DNA from: Gammaproteobacteria bacterium
Lineage (GTDB): Bacteria; Pseudomonadota; Gammaproteobacteria; Eutrophobiales; Eutrophobiaceae
DNA length: 12,314 bases
NCBI GenBank assembly: GCA_003645215.1
Contig: QNEM01000032.1
Location: 1-12,314, forward strand
Reading direction: 5' to 3'
Below are positions 6,183-11,998 of the stretch, one piece after another; position 1 is the first letter of the stretch; every line of letters starts with the position of its first letter. The translations under genes were made by a program, and so were the position numbers. Below the pieces are notes generated by a model, which was not told the origin of the DNA, searched no databases, and saw only the letters and a list, made by a program, of their open reading frames with translations.

Positions 6183-7190
6183 CTAGAATTGTCTTTCTAC
6201 TGAAAATTTGGCCAGATTAATCATGGCATCAAGATACTCATTACTTGAGAAACGTTGCAATGACTCAATGGCAAGCTCAGCCTCTTTTTGAGCGAGCTCG
6301 GCGGTATATTCTATTGCGCCCGTCTGTTTAATAATTTTCTGGATGATTTCGATATTATCCAGGCCGCCATTAAGAATACCTTCGCGTATAACATTCGCAT
6401 CCGCATCTGCACTGTTCCACATAGCATAGAGCAGGGGCAGGGTGGGTTTTCCCTCGGCCAGGTCATCGCCAATATTTTTACCGAGTGCCGAGTTCGGGGT
6501 ACTGTAGTCGAGCACATCATCAATCAACTGGAATGCTGTTCCCAAATGCATGCCATATCTGGCCATGGCCTGTTCGTCGTCGGGGTCACGTTCACTGAGA
6601 ATTGCTCCCAACCTGCCTGCAGCCTCGAATAATTTTGCCGTCTTACTTTGAATAACGTCAATGTAGCTAGCTTCTGATGTATCCGGGTCGTGGCTATTGA
6701 GTAATTGCTGAACTTCTCCTTCTGCAATGGTATTGGTGGCTTCTGAAAGGACATCCATGACGCGCATGGAGTTTGTGTCTACCATCATTTGAAATGCCCT
6801 TGAGTAGAGAAAATCACCCACCAGCACACTTGCCTCATTTCCCCACCGCTGATTCGCCGTTTCCTGCCCTCGTCTCAACAGGGAGGCATCTACTACATCA
6901 TCATGTAATAGCGTCGCCGTATGGATAAATTCGATAATCGCCGCCAGATTAATGTGTTGTGAACCGGAATATCCGAAATGCTGTGCAATCAGTAGCAGCA
7001 GGGCCGGCCTCAGCCGCTTGCCACCGCTATTGACGATGTGGTGGCCTACCTGGTTGATCAGAACGACATCAGATTGCAGGCTTTCCTGGATCAGGTTGTC
7101 AACAAGGCGCATATCCTCATAGATCAGGCCATGTAGCGTGTCTATGAAGTTTTCTGGCTGTTCTGGTGCCGATGTCTTGAGTGGTTTCAC
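6183..7190 (-). CDS. ispB: Octaprenyl/polyprenyl diphosphate synthase
   Basis: This trans-long-chain prenyltransferase extends farnesyl diphosphate with isopentenyl diphosphate to make the side chain of ubiquinone and menaquinone, in the cytoplasm. Both aspartate-rich motifs are intact: LLHDDVVDAS (D97, D98, D101) and LIDDVLDYS (224-228). GGKRLRP near 56-62 binds substrate. The 335 residues compare with 323 in E. coli; the extra residues are at the N-terminus. The start is GTG at 7190-7188 with no obvious ribosome binding site; an in-frame ATG at residue 27 would be too short compared with the family, so GTG is kept with some doubt. It is divergent from rplU, the ancestral arrangement. Chain length (eight or nine units) cannot be read from the sequence. 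Confidence 0.94.
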   Translation of the reverse strand: MKPLKTSAPEQPENFIDTLHGLIYEDMRLVDNLIQESLQSDVVLINQVGHHIVNSGGKRLRPALLLLIAQHFGYSGSQHINLAAIIEFIHTATLLHDDVVDASLLRRGQETANQRWGNEASVLVGDFLYSRAFQMMVDTNSMRVMDVLSEATNTIAEGEVQQLLNSHDPDTSEASYIDVIQSKTAKLFEAAGRLGAILSERDPDDEQAMARYGMHLGTAFQLIDDVLDYSTPNSALGKNIGDDLAEGKPTLPLLYAMWNSADADANVIREGILNGGLDNIEIIQKIIKQTGAIEYTAELAQKEAELAIESLQRFSSNEYLDAMINLAKFSVERQF

Positions 7191-7297
7191 AAATTGAAAA
7201 TAAGCTATTAAATAGTGGCCAATAAAGTGGTTTACGTTGTTTTTCCTAATTTTGCCAAGTCAGAGGGCAGATTGCTATGAAAATCTCCTGACACCCG

Positions 7298-7352
7298 TCA
7301 TTTCGACTAGAATTATCTCGAGCCGTGGTGAGGGATTCTCAGGAGAAATCCA
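7298..7352. repeat. Intergenic repeat, TCATTTCGA type (copy 2, short)
   Basis: TCATTTCGA (7298-7306) and GAGAAATCCA (7343-7352) both recur, in the same order and orientation, at 1071-1121. The segment between differs, and the second half with the returning arm is missing, so this copy is probably degenerate. Confidence 0.5.
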
Positions 7353-7446
7353 TGTTTTCCATGAATTTTGGGCCCTATTATTAATTTAAGTGCAATCAAG
7401 ATATCTCCCTGTGGTCGATATGACAATAATTATGTATTTAAACCAA

Positions 7447-7452
7447 TATAAT
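7447..7452 (+). promoter_or_regulatory. -10 box of the rplU-rpmA promoter
   Basis: A perfect TATAAT is followed by GCGCC, a GC-rich discriminator typical of stringently controlled ribosomal promoters. No good -35 lies at the ideal distance; ATGACA at 7420-7425 is 21 bp away. The expected start near 7459 leaves a leader of about 95 bases. Confidence 0.5.
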
Positions 7453-7481
7453 GCGCCTTTCGACTTGTATATGCAGGGTGA

Positions 7482-7549
7482 ATTCCTTAAAATCTGCGGC
7501 CTTTAGAATCTCATTCCCCGGGGGCGCTCTCCGGTATTGTTGGAGAAGG
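7482..7549 (+). promoter_or_regulatory. Structured leader of rplU that hides the ribosome binding site
   Basis: Two hairpins can form in the 5' leader. ATTC...TAAA (from 7482) pairs with TTTAGAAT (7502-7509). TCTCC (7528-7532) pairs with GGAGA (7542-7546), which is the core of the rplU ribosome binding site GGAGAAGG (7542-7549). This would allow feedback control by L21 or another ribosomal protein. It is inferred from pairing alone. Confidence 0.4.
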
Positions 7550-7553
7550 CATT

Positions 7554-7868
7554 ATGTTTGCGGTAATTAAGACCGGTGGTAAGCAGTATAAGGTAACAGA
7601 AGGTGATCTGGTCAAGGTCGAAAAGCTGGATGCCGAAGAAGGTAAAACAGTCAAGATTTCAGAAGTTCTGATGGTAATTGATGGTGAGAACACAACAGTC
7701 GGCACACCAAATGTTAAGGGTGCAACGGTATCTGCCAAGGTCAATTCACACGGTCGTGGGCCAAAGGTCAAGATCGTAAAATTTCGCCGTCGTAAGCATC
7801 ATCGTAAACAGATGGGGCATAGGCAGGCATACACAGAATTATCCATTACGAAAATTACAGCTAAATAG
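7554..7868 (+). CDS. rplU: 50S ribosomal protein L21
   Basis: L21 is a 104-residue protein that binds 23S rRNA in the large subunit. The opening MFAVIKTGGKQYKV, the GRGPKVKIVKFRRRKHHRK block and the closing ITK are standard for the family, and E. coli L21 has 103 residues. The start ATG 7554 has a strong ribosome binding site, GGAGAAGG at 7542-7549. rpmA follows 25 bp downstream and the two share a terminator, so they form a two-gene operon. Confidence 0.98.
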   Translation: MFAVIKTGGKQYKVTEGDLVKVEKLDAEEGKTVKISEVLMVIDGENTTVGTPNVKGATVSAKVNSHGRGPKVKIVKFRRRKHHRKQMGHRQAYTELSITKITAK

Positions 7869-7893
7869 CTGACAAATTTGGAGCTAGTAGAGA

Positions 7894-8151
7894 ATGGCAC
7901 ATAAAAAAGCAGGTGGTAGTACGCGAAATGGTCGCGATTCAGAATCCAAACGACTGGGCGTGAAGAAATACGGTGGCGAAGCCGTTTTAGCAGGTAATAT
8001 TCTGGTTAGACAACGTGGAACAAAAATGCACGCTGGAACCAATGTGGGGTTAGGGCATGATCATACTTTGTTTGCCAAGACCGACGGAAAAGTTGTATTT
8101 GGCAAGAAAGGGCCGAAAAATCGCATGTTTGTGAGTGTGGTAGCGGGTTGA
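7894..8151 (+). CDS. rpmA: 50S ribosomal protein L27
   Basis: L27 is an 85-residue protein whose N-terminal tail reaches toward the peptidyl transferase centre. MAHKKAGGSTRNGRDSESKR, GTKMHAGTNVGLGHDHTLFA and KVVFGKKGP are all present. The tail starts directly with AHKKAGGS, with no cleavable extension such as the one found in Firmicutes. GGAG at 7880-7883 is the ribosome binding site. The gene ends 26 bp before a strong terminator. Confidence 0.98.
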   Translation: MAHKKAGGSTRNGRDSESKRLGVKKYGGEAVLAGNILVRQRGTKMHAGTNVGLGHDHTLFAKTDGKVVFGKKGPKNRMFVSVVAG

Positions 8152-8177
8152 TAGAAACAACAAAATGATGATTCTTT

Positions 8178-8205
8178 AAAAAACCCCGCTACTGCGGGGT
8201 TTTTT
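8178..8205 (+). terminator. Rho-independent terminator after rpmA
   Basis: AAAAAACCCCGC-TACT-GCGGGGTTTTTT is a perfect stem with a GC-rich core, flanked by A and T runs, so it can work in both directions. It ends the rplU-rpmA transcript and separates it from obgE. Confidence 0.92.
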
Positions 8206-8252
8206 GTATCAATCACTTTATGGCGTAATTTTCAGCAGCTTGCTGTGCTGAT

Positions 8253-8366
8253 GTCATCCCTGCGCAGGCAGGGATCCAGTAAGAAAAGGTCCGCTTTCAG
8301 CGGAACATTAATTGACTGGATGCCGGAATAAGCTTGTCCCGTACGTGATACGGGATCCGGCATGAC
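8253..8366. repeat. Multi-branched palindromic element, GTCAT...ATGAC type (copy 2)
   Basis: The outer arms GTCAT (8253-8257) and ATGAC (8362-8366) enclose three hairpins: ATCCCTGC-GCAG-GCAGGGAT (8256-8275), TCCGCT-TTC-AGCGGA (8290-8304) and ATGCCGGA/TCCGGCAT (8320-8327 with 8356-8363), the last containing TCCCGTA-CGTGA-TACGGGA (8337-8355). ATCCAGT (8274-8280) also pairs with ACTGGAT (8315-8321) around the middle hairpin, giving a cloverleaf-like fold. It lies between the rpmA terminator and obgE. Confidence 0.72.
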
Positions 8367-8410
8367 GTTGTTTATTTTGGGTTTTGTATTTCAATAATTG
8401 GCAAATAAAC

Positions 8411-9493
8411 ATGAAATTTGTAGATGAGGCATCAATCAAGATCGAGGCAGGGGATGGAGGCAACGGTTGCCTGAGTTTCCGTCGCGAGAAATTTGTGCCT
8501 CGTGGCGGCCCAGATGGTGGCGATGGTGGTGACGGTGGCAGTGTTTACCTGGTTGTCGATGAGGGCCTGAACACACTGATCGATTTTCGTCATAAGAGAT
8601 TATTTCGTGCCGGTAAAGGCCAGAAAGGTATGGGCAGGGAATGTCATGGCAAAGGCGCTGATGATCTTACCATCAAGGTACCCCTTGGAACCCTGGTCAA
8701 GGACGCGGACACGGATGAAATTATCGGTGATATGATTTCTGCAGATAAGCCTTTGCTGGTTGCCAAGGGTGGTTGGCACGGTTTAGGTAATATTCGTTTC
8801 AAAAGCAGTACCAACAGGACGCCAAGACAGACCACAGAAGGCACCCTGGGTGAGAAACGGACACTACTGCTGGAAATGCAGGTATTGGCAGATGTCGGCT
8901 TACTTGGTCTACCAAACGCGGGTAAATCGACATTCATACGCTCTGTCTCCCAGGCAAAACCCAAGGTTGCGGATTATCCATTTACGACCCTGTATCCTAA
9001 CCTGGGCGTGGTTAAGATCGCTGCAGGGGCGAGTTTTGTGATTGCCGATATCCCCGGGTTGATCGAGGGTGCTGCTGAAGGTGCAGGCCTTGGGATACAA
9101 TTTTTAAAGCATCTATCCAGAACACATCTGCTGTTACACATTGTGGATATCGGATTTGATGCTGATGTGGATAAGGCAGTTGATGATATTCATGTAATTG
9201 AAAAAGAACTGGTTTCATTTGGCCGAGGGCTGGAAGACAGGCCGAGATGGCTGGTACTGAATAAAACAGATCTGATGAGCGCTGAAGATGTTGATAGTTT
9301 CAGCGATAGCCTAATGAAAAAACTGGCTACAAAAATGCCTGTCTTCCGGATCTCGGCAGCGACAGGTTCGGGTTGTAATGAGTTGGCACAAGCTATTTAT
9401 CAGTGGATTGAAAAGGGGATCGAAAAGGGGATTGAAGAAAAACGACTGGAGAAGGTTCAGGAAGAAGACCAGGGAGATTTAAATGATGAGTGA
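8411..9493 (+). CDS. obgE: Obg-family ribosome-assembly GTPase
   Basis: This is a 360-residue GTPase that acts in late 50S assembly and stress signalling. The N-terminal Obg fold (1-158) is glycine-rich (GDGGNGCLSFRREKF, GGPDGGDGGDGGS). The G domain shows G1 GLPNAGKS (166-173), G3 DIPG (213-216) and G4 NKTD (284-287), at essentially E. coli positions. The acidic, charged tail (KVQEEDQGDLNDE) is also typical. ATG 8411 is chosen because MKFVDEASI is the conserved start; an upstream TTG at 8384 would add nine residues from repeat-flanking DNA. No clear ribosome binding site is seen. The tail holds a small tandem repeat, IEKGIEKGIE. The stop overlaps proB by 11 bp, so the two are co-transcribed and coupled. 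The E. coli yhbE-type gene between rpmA and obgE is absent. Confidence 0.97.
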   Translation: MKFVDEASIKIEAGDGGNGCLSFRREKFVPRGGPDGGDGGDGGSVYLVVDEGLNTLIDFRHKRLFRAGKGQKGMGRECHGKGADDLTIKVPLGTLVKDADTDEIIGDMISADKPLLVAKGGWHGLGNIRFKSSTNRTPRQTTEGTLGEKRTLLLEMQVLADVGLLGLPNAGKSTFIRSVSQAKPKVADYPFTTLYPNLGVVKIAAGASFVIADIPGLIEGAAEGAGLGIQFLKHLSRTHLLLHIVDIGFDADVDKAVDDIHVIEKELVSFGRGLEDRPRWLVLNKTDLMSAEDVDSFSDSLMKKLATKMPVFRISAATGSGCNELAQAIYQWIEKGIEKGIEEKRLEKVQEEDQGDLNDE

Positions 9494-10610
9494 TTCACGA
9501 AAAAAATTAACCCAGACAAAACGCTGGGTGGTCAAGTTGGGCAGTGCATTACTGACCAATGAAGGCTGTGGTTTGCGTGTCGACTCTCTAAATACCTGGG
9601 TCAAGCAGATTCATGAATTAAGACAAAAAGGTCACGAAGTTGTCATTGTCTCATCAGGCGCGATTGCAGAGGGGATCACTCGTCTTGGCTGGAAAAAAAG
9701 ACCTCATGCAGTGCACGACTTGCAGGCGGCGGCGGCTGTCGGACAAATGGGTCTGATTAAAGCCTGGGAGTCCTGTTTCCAGGATTATCAAATCCACACG
9801 GCACAGATATTACTAAGCCATGAAGTCATATCTAATCGTGAGCGCTATCTTAATGCACGGAGCACATTGCGCACTTTGTTGAAGCTGGGCGTGGTTCCCA
9901 TCGTCAATGAGAACGATACGGTTTCAACTGAAGAACTTCGCTTTGGTGATAACGATACACTGGCCGGTCTGGTGACACATCTGATTGATGCAGATTTACT
10001 GGTTTTATTAACTGATCAGGAAGGCCTGTATGAGGCAGATCCACGCCAGAATCCTCAAGCAATATTTATTAGCGAGGCTGAAGCAGGGAATACATCACTG
10101 GAAAAATATGCAGGGGAAGGGGGCGCACTTGGCAGGGGCGGGATGCTGACAAAACTGAAAGCAGCATCGATGGCTGCAAAGTCAGGTGCGAGTACTGTCA
10201 TTGCTTCAGGACTGGTTGAGGATGTCCTTAAACAGATCGCTGAAGGAGAGGACCGTGGGACCTTATTGTTCAGCAATCAGGAAGCCCTAACCGCACGTAA
10301 ACAATGGTTGGCTGGTCAGTCACAAACCAATGGTGTTTTAAAGATTGATCAGGGAGCGGTTGATGTATTATCTCAGAAGGGGAAGAGCCTGCTTGCTGTT
10401 GGTGTTGTTGAGATCGAAGGTGATTTTAAACGTGGTGAGTGTGTTTCCTGCGTTGATCCTCAGGGAAAAGAAATCGCGCGTGGCCTGGTAAATTATAATG
10501 CTGCAGAGACACGTAAGATTATGGGCCAGGCCAGCGATAAAATTGAGGGTCTGCTCGGCTATGTGGATTCTGCAGAGCTAATACATCGTGACGATTTGAT
10601 TTTGCTCTGA
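9483..10610 (+). CDS. proB: Glutamate 5-kinase
   Basis: This enzyme phosphorylates glutamate to glutamyl 5-phosphate, the first and feedback-inhibited step of proline synthesis. The amino-acid kinase domain covers about 12-265, with WVVKLGSALLT (15-25), SSGAIAEG (57-64), NENDTVS (142-148) and GDNDTLAGL (155-163). A C-terminal PUA domain spans about 284-358 (GVLKIDQGAV...KRGECVSCVD...ARGLVNY). The length of 375 residues compares with 367 in E. coli. Two start codons in tandem, 9483 and 9486, share GGGAG (9472-9476); the second has the better spacing. proA is not adjacent, as in pseudomonads. No clear terminator follows in the 103-bp gap before the convergent vapC. Confidence 0.97.
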   Translation: MMSDSRKKLTQTKRWVVKLGSALLTNEGCGLRVDSLNTWVKQIHELRQKGHEVVIVSSGAIAEGITRLGWKKRPHAVHDLQAAAAVGQMGLIKAWESCFQDYQIHTAQILLSHEVISNRERYLNARSTLRTLLKLGVVPIVNENDTVSTEELRFGDNDTLAGLVTHLIDADLLVLLTDQEGLYEADPRQNPQAIFISEAEAGNTSLEKYAGEGGALGRGGMLTKLKAASMAAKSGASTVIASGLVEDVLKQIAEGEDRGTLLFSNQEALTARKQWLAGQSQTNGVLKIDQGAVDVLSQKGKSLLAVGVVEIEGDFKRGECVSCVDPQGKEIARGLVNYNAAETRKIMGQASDKIEGLLGYVDSAELIHRDDLILL

Positions 10611-10707
10611 ATCCATTCAAGTAGGAACGACAATACAATTGACATCCCAAGCTACTACCTATTATCAATCATCGCTTTAATATCCCTCGCCCATCGACTT
10701 ATTAATT

Positions 10708-10726
10708 AACTATTCACCAAATAGTT
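10708..10726. terminator. Weak hairpin between proB and vapC
   Basis: AACTATT-CACCA-AATAGTT is a perfect 7-bp stem overlapping the vapC stop codon. It is AT-rich and has no proper T run on either strand, so a terminator role for the convergent proB and vapC transcripts is only possible. Confidence 0.25.
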
Positions 10727-11112
10727 TTGACGTGTTCGTAATGAATAATTTTTTCATCAGCAGTGATAAGAGGAACCGCCAGTTTTCTCGCTGTCGCGAC
10801 AATCATACGATCTGCCGGATCTTTATGAAATTCGCCTGGCAACATAGTTGACTTAATGCTTATTTCATTATCGACTGGCATAAAATGCACACCATCGATC
10901 TGAGACACCTCATCAAACCAGCTTTCTACATCCATACTAAGAACCAAGCGACCTTTCTCTATTAACATAGAGATTTCCCAGGCAGAGATAGAGGAGATAA
11001 TAACTTCATCATTACTATTCAGGGTATCTTTGATAATCTTGTCTGCAGCATCGGACAAGGAATCAGAACCACTTACCCACCACACCAATACATGCGTATC
11101 AATTACAATCAT
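10714..11112 (-). CDS. vapC: VapC-type PIN-domain ribonuclease toxin
   Basis: This 132-residue PIN-domain toxin belongs to the family that cuts RNA (often initiator tRNA or 23S rRNA) using magnesium held by acidic residues. Counting from ATG 11112, the visible acids are D5 (MIVIDTHVLVWW), E46 (SAWEISML), D98 and D101 (KDPADRMIVATA) and D119 (LITADEKI), so the active site looks complete. I prefer ATG 11112 because it overlaps the antitoxin stop in TGATG, giving coupled translation. An upstream ATG at 11127 would add five residues inside the antitoxin gene. It belongs to the subgroup whose partner is a Phd/YefM-type antitoxin. The RNA target cannot be read from the sequence. Confidence 0.9.
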   Translation of the reverse strand: MIVIDTHVLVWWVSGSDSLSDAADKIIKDTLNSNDEVIISSISAWEISMLIEKGRLVLSMDVESWFDEVSQIDGVHFMPVDNEISIKSTMLPGEFHKDPADRMIVATARKLAVPLITADEKIIHYEHVKTIW

Positions 11113-11342
11113 CAAGCATTTTCCCAATCATCATCTGTGATCGGGACAGTAGCGGCCTCGTATTTAATAACTGTCCCTTTTAACACAACCAGTGGACTCT
11201 CCTTTTGTTGCCTCAGCTTTTTGATTTCAAGTGTCGGCTTGCCATGATCAGTTATTGTCCGAGGCTGCCCGCTTTGTTCGATATTCCTTAATATTTCCAG
11301 TGCATGAGCCTTAAACTCGGTCTTTGAAATAGGTTCCATCAT
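11112..11342 (-). CDS. Phd/YefM-type antitoxin of the VapC pair
   Basis: This antitoxin of about 76 residues should bind the PIN toxin and repress the operon. The N-terminal half (EFKAHALEILRNIEQSGQPRT, in part) and the ITDHGKPTLEIKKL strand fit the Phd/YefM fold. The tail, LKGTVIKYEAATVPITDDDWENA in part, is the acidic toxin-binding end usual for VapC partners. The start at ATG 11342 (or the next codon, 11339) follows GAGG on the minus strand. A GTG at 11348 overlaps the ribosome binding site and is unlikely. The gene lies between proB and rpsT and was probably inserted into an older gene order. Confidence 0.87.
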   Translation of the reverse strand: MMEPISKTEFKAHALEILRNIEQSGQPRTITDHGKPTLEIKKLRQQKESPLVVLKGTVIKYEAATVPITDDDWENA

Positions 11343-11356
11343 TAACACCTCATAAT

Positions 11357-11396
11357 ATGACCAGGTAAGGTGGTCATTATAGCAAAAAAGTGACCA
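11357..11396 (-). promoter_or_regulatory. Promoter and operator of the vapBC operon
   Basis: The minus strand has a perfect TATAAT at 11381-11376, leaving a leader of about 27 bases; no good -35 is seen. Around it, TGACCA occurs three times in alternating orientation: 11358-11363, 11371-11376 (as TGGTCA) and 11391-11396. The first two form a perfect ATGACCA-N7-TGGTCAT. This pattern fits repression by the antitoxin-toxin complex. Confidence 0.55.
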
Positions 11397-11476
11397 TATG
11401 GCATAGTCATTTTTCTTACTGGTTCAGTGTAAGCTTAGGATGACAAGAGGATGGATACCAATACAGTAAAACGAAG

Positions 11477-11506
11477 AAAGCCGGTTATTGCTATAACCGG
11501 CTTTTT
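11477..11506 (-). terminator. Bidirectional terminator after rpsT
   Basis: AAAGCCGGTTAT (11477-11488) and ATAACCGGCTTT (11493-11504) form a perfect 12-bp stem around TGCT. On the minus strand, which rpsT needs, the run is broken (TTTCTTCGTTTT); on the plus strand it is TTTTT. The hairpin begins 25 bp after the rpsT stop codon. Confidence 0.85.
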
Positions 11507-11530
11507 GAATATTATTTTTTAAAACAGCGC

Positions 11531-11791
11531 TTAAAGTGCGTGAACGCGGGTGTTTAAACGGCTCTTGTGACGGGCTGCCTTATTCTTGTGAATTAAACCT
11601 TTACTCACCGCACTATCGATGACAGGTATTGCGGCTTGATAGGCACTGGTGGCGGCTTCTTTATCTTTGCTTTCGATAGCTGCATCAACCCTTTTCATAA
11701 AGGTTCTGAGCATGGACCGTTGACCGGCTTTATGTTGGCGGCGTACTTCACTCTGACGCGCACGTTTCTTTGCTGAGGCAATATTAGCCAA
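11531..11791 (-). CDS. rpsT: 30S ribosomal protein S20
   Basis: S20 is an 86-residue helical protein that binds 16S rRNA early in small-subunit assembly. MANIASAKKRARQSEVRRQH and the closing KNKAARHKSRLNTRV are typical; E. coli S20 has 87 residues including the start methionine. The start is TTG at 11791-11789, preceded by GGGAG at 11803-11799 with a 7-base spacer. A UUG start is also used by E. coli rpsT, where it takes part in feedback control, so the choice is well supported. It is a single-gene unit divergent from murJ. Confidence 0.97.
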   Translation of the reverse strand: MANIASAKKRARQSEVRRQHKAGQRSMLRTFMKRVDAAIESKDKEAATSAYQAAIPVIDSAVSKGLIHKNKAARHKSRLNTRVHAL

Positions 11792-11852
11792 TGTTAAACT
11801 CCCGATAAATATTCGTGTTAATGTTTAAAATTATGTCTTTTTGAGGCGCGTA

Positions 11853-11881
11853 ACTATGCTTATCTTGGCCTTATTTGTCAA
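11853..11881 (-). promoter_or_regulatory. Promoter of rpsT
   Basis: On the minus strand a perfect TTGACA (11881-11876) is separated by 17 bp from CATAGT (11858-11853), followed by TACGCGCC, a GC-rich discriminator of the kind found at stringently controlled ribosomal promoters. The leader would be about 55 bases. Confidence 0.6.
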
Positions 11882-11906
11882 TCCCGGTCGTTGAATATGT
11901 TATCCT

Positions 11907-11932
11907 TTGATTTACAGAATAAATGTTATAAT
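11907..11932 (+). promoter_or_regulatory. Candidate promoter of murJ
   Basis: A perfect TATAAT at 11927-11932 lies 67 bp before the murJ start. TTGATT at 11907-11912 is the nearest -35-like box, but with a short spacer (14 bp). It stands back to back with the rpsT promoter. Confidence 0.4.
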
Positions 11933-11998
11933 AAACAGATAGATAGCTTGCATATAGCTGAATTACATTAAATATTTCAAATTTGGTCACGCCCTAAC

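Larger units (their letters stand above)
7191..7553. other. Divergent ispB-rplU intergenic region
   Basis: This 363-bp gap has no coding frame. It holds AT-rich sequence that should carry the ispB promoter (no convincing boxes found), a TCATTTCGA-type repeat (7298-7352), and the rplU -10 box and structured leader. Confidence 0.7.

Noticed and set aside
6032..6220. A 62-residue open frame on the plus strand
   Set aside because: It runs antisense through the whole tRNA-Pro gene (GVRGFEPPTFHSRSECATRLRYTP is tRNA sequence translated) and into ispB, so it is not a protein gene.
6288..6632. A 114-residue plus-strand open frame inside ispB
   Set aside because: It is antisense to a clear polyprenyl synthase gene, with no ribosome binding site or family resemblance; a shadow frame.
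8384..8410. An N-terminal extension of Obg from TTG 8384
   Set aside because: The extra residues YFNNWQIN come from AT-rich flanking DNA, and the family starts at MKFVDEASI.
11113..11127. A vapC start at ATG 11127
   Set aside because: The PIN domain begins at MIVIDTHV, and the TGATG overlap at 11112 gives the usual coupled start; the earlier ATG is within the antitoxin gene.
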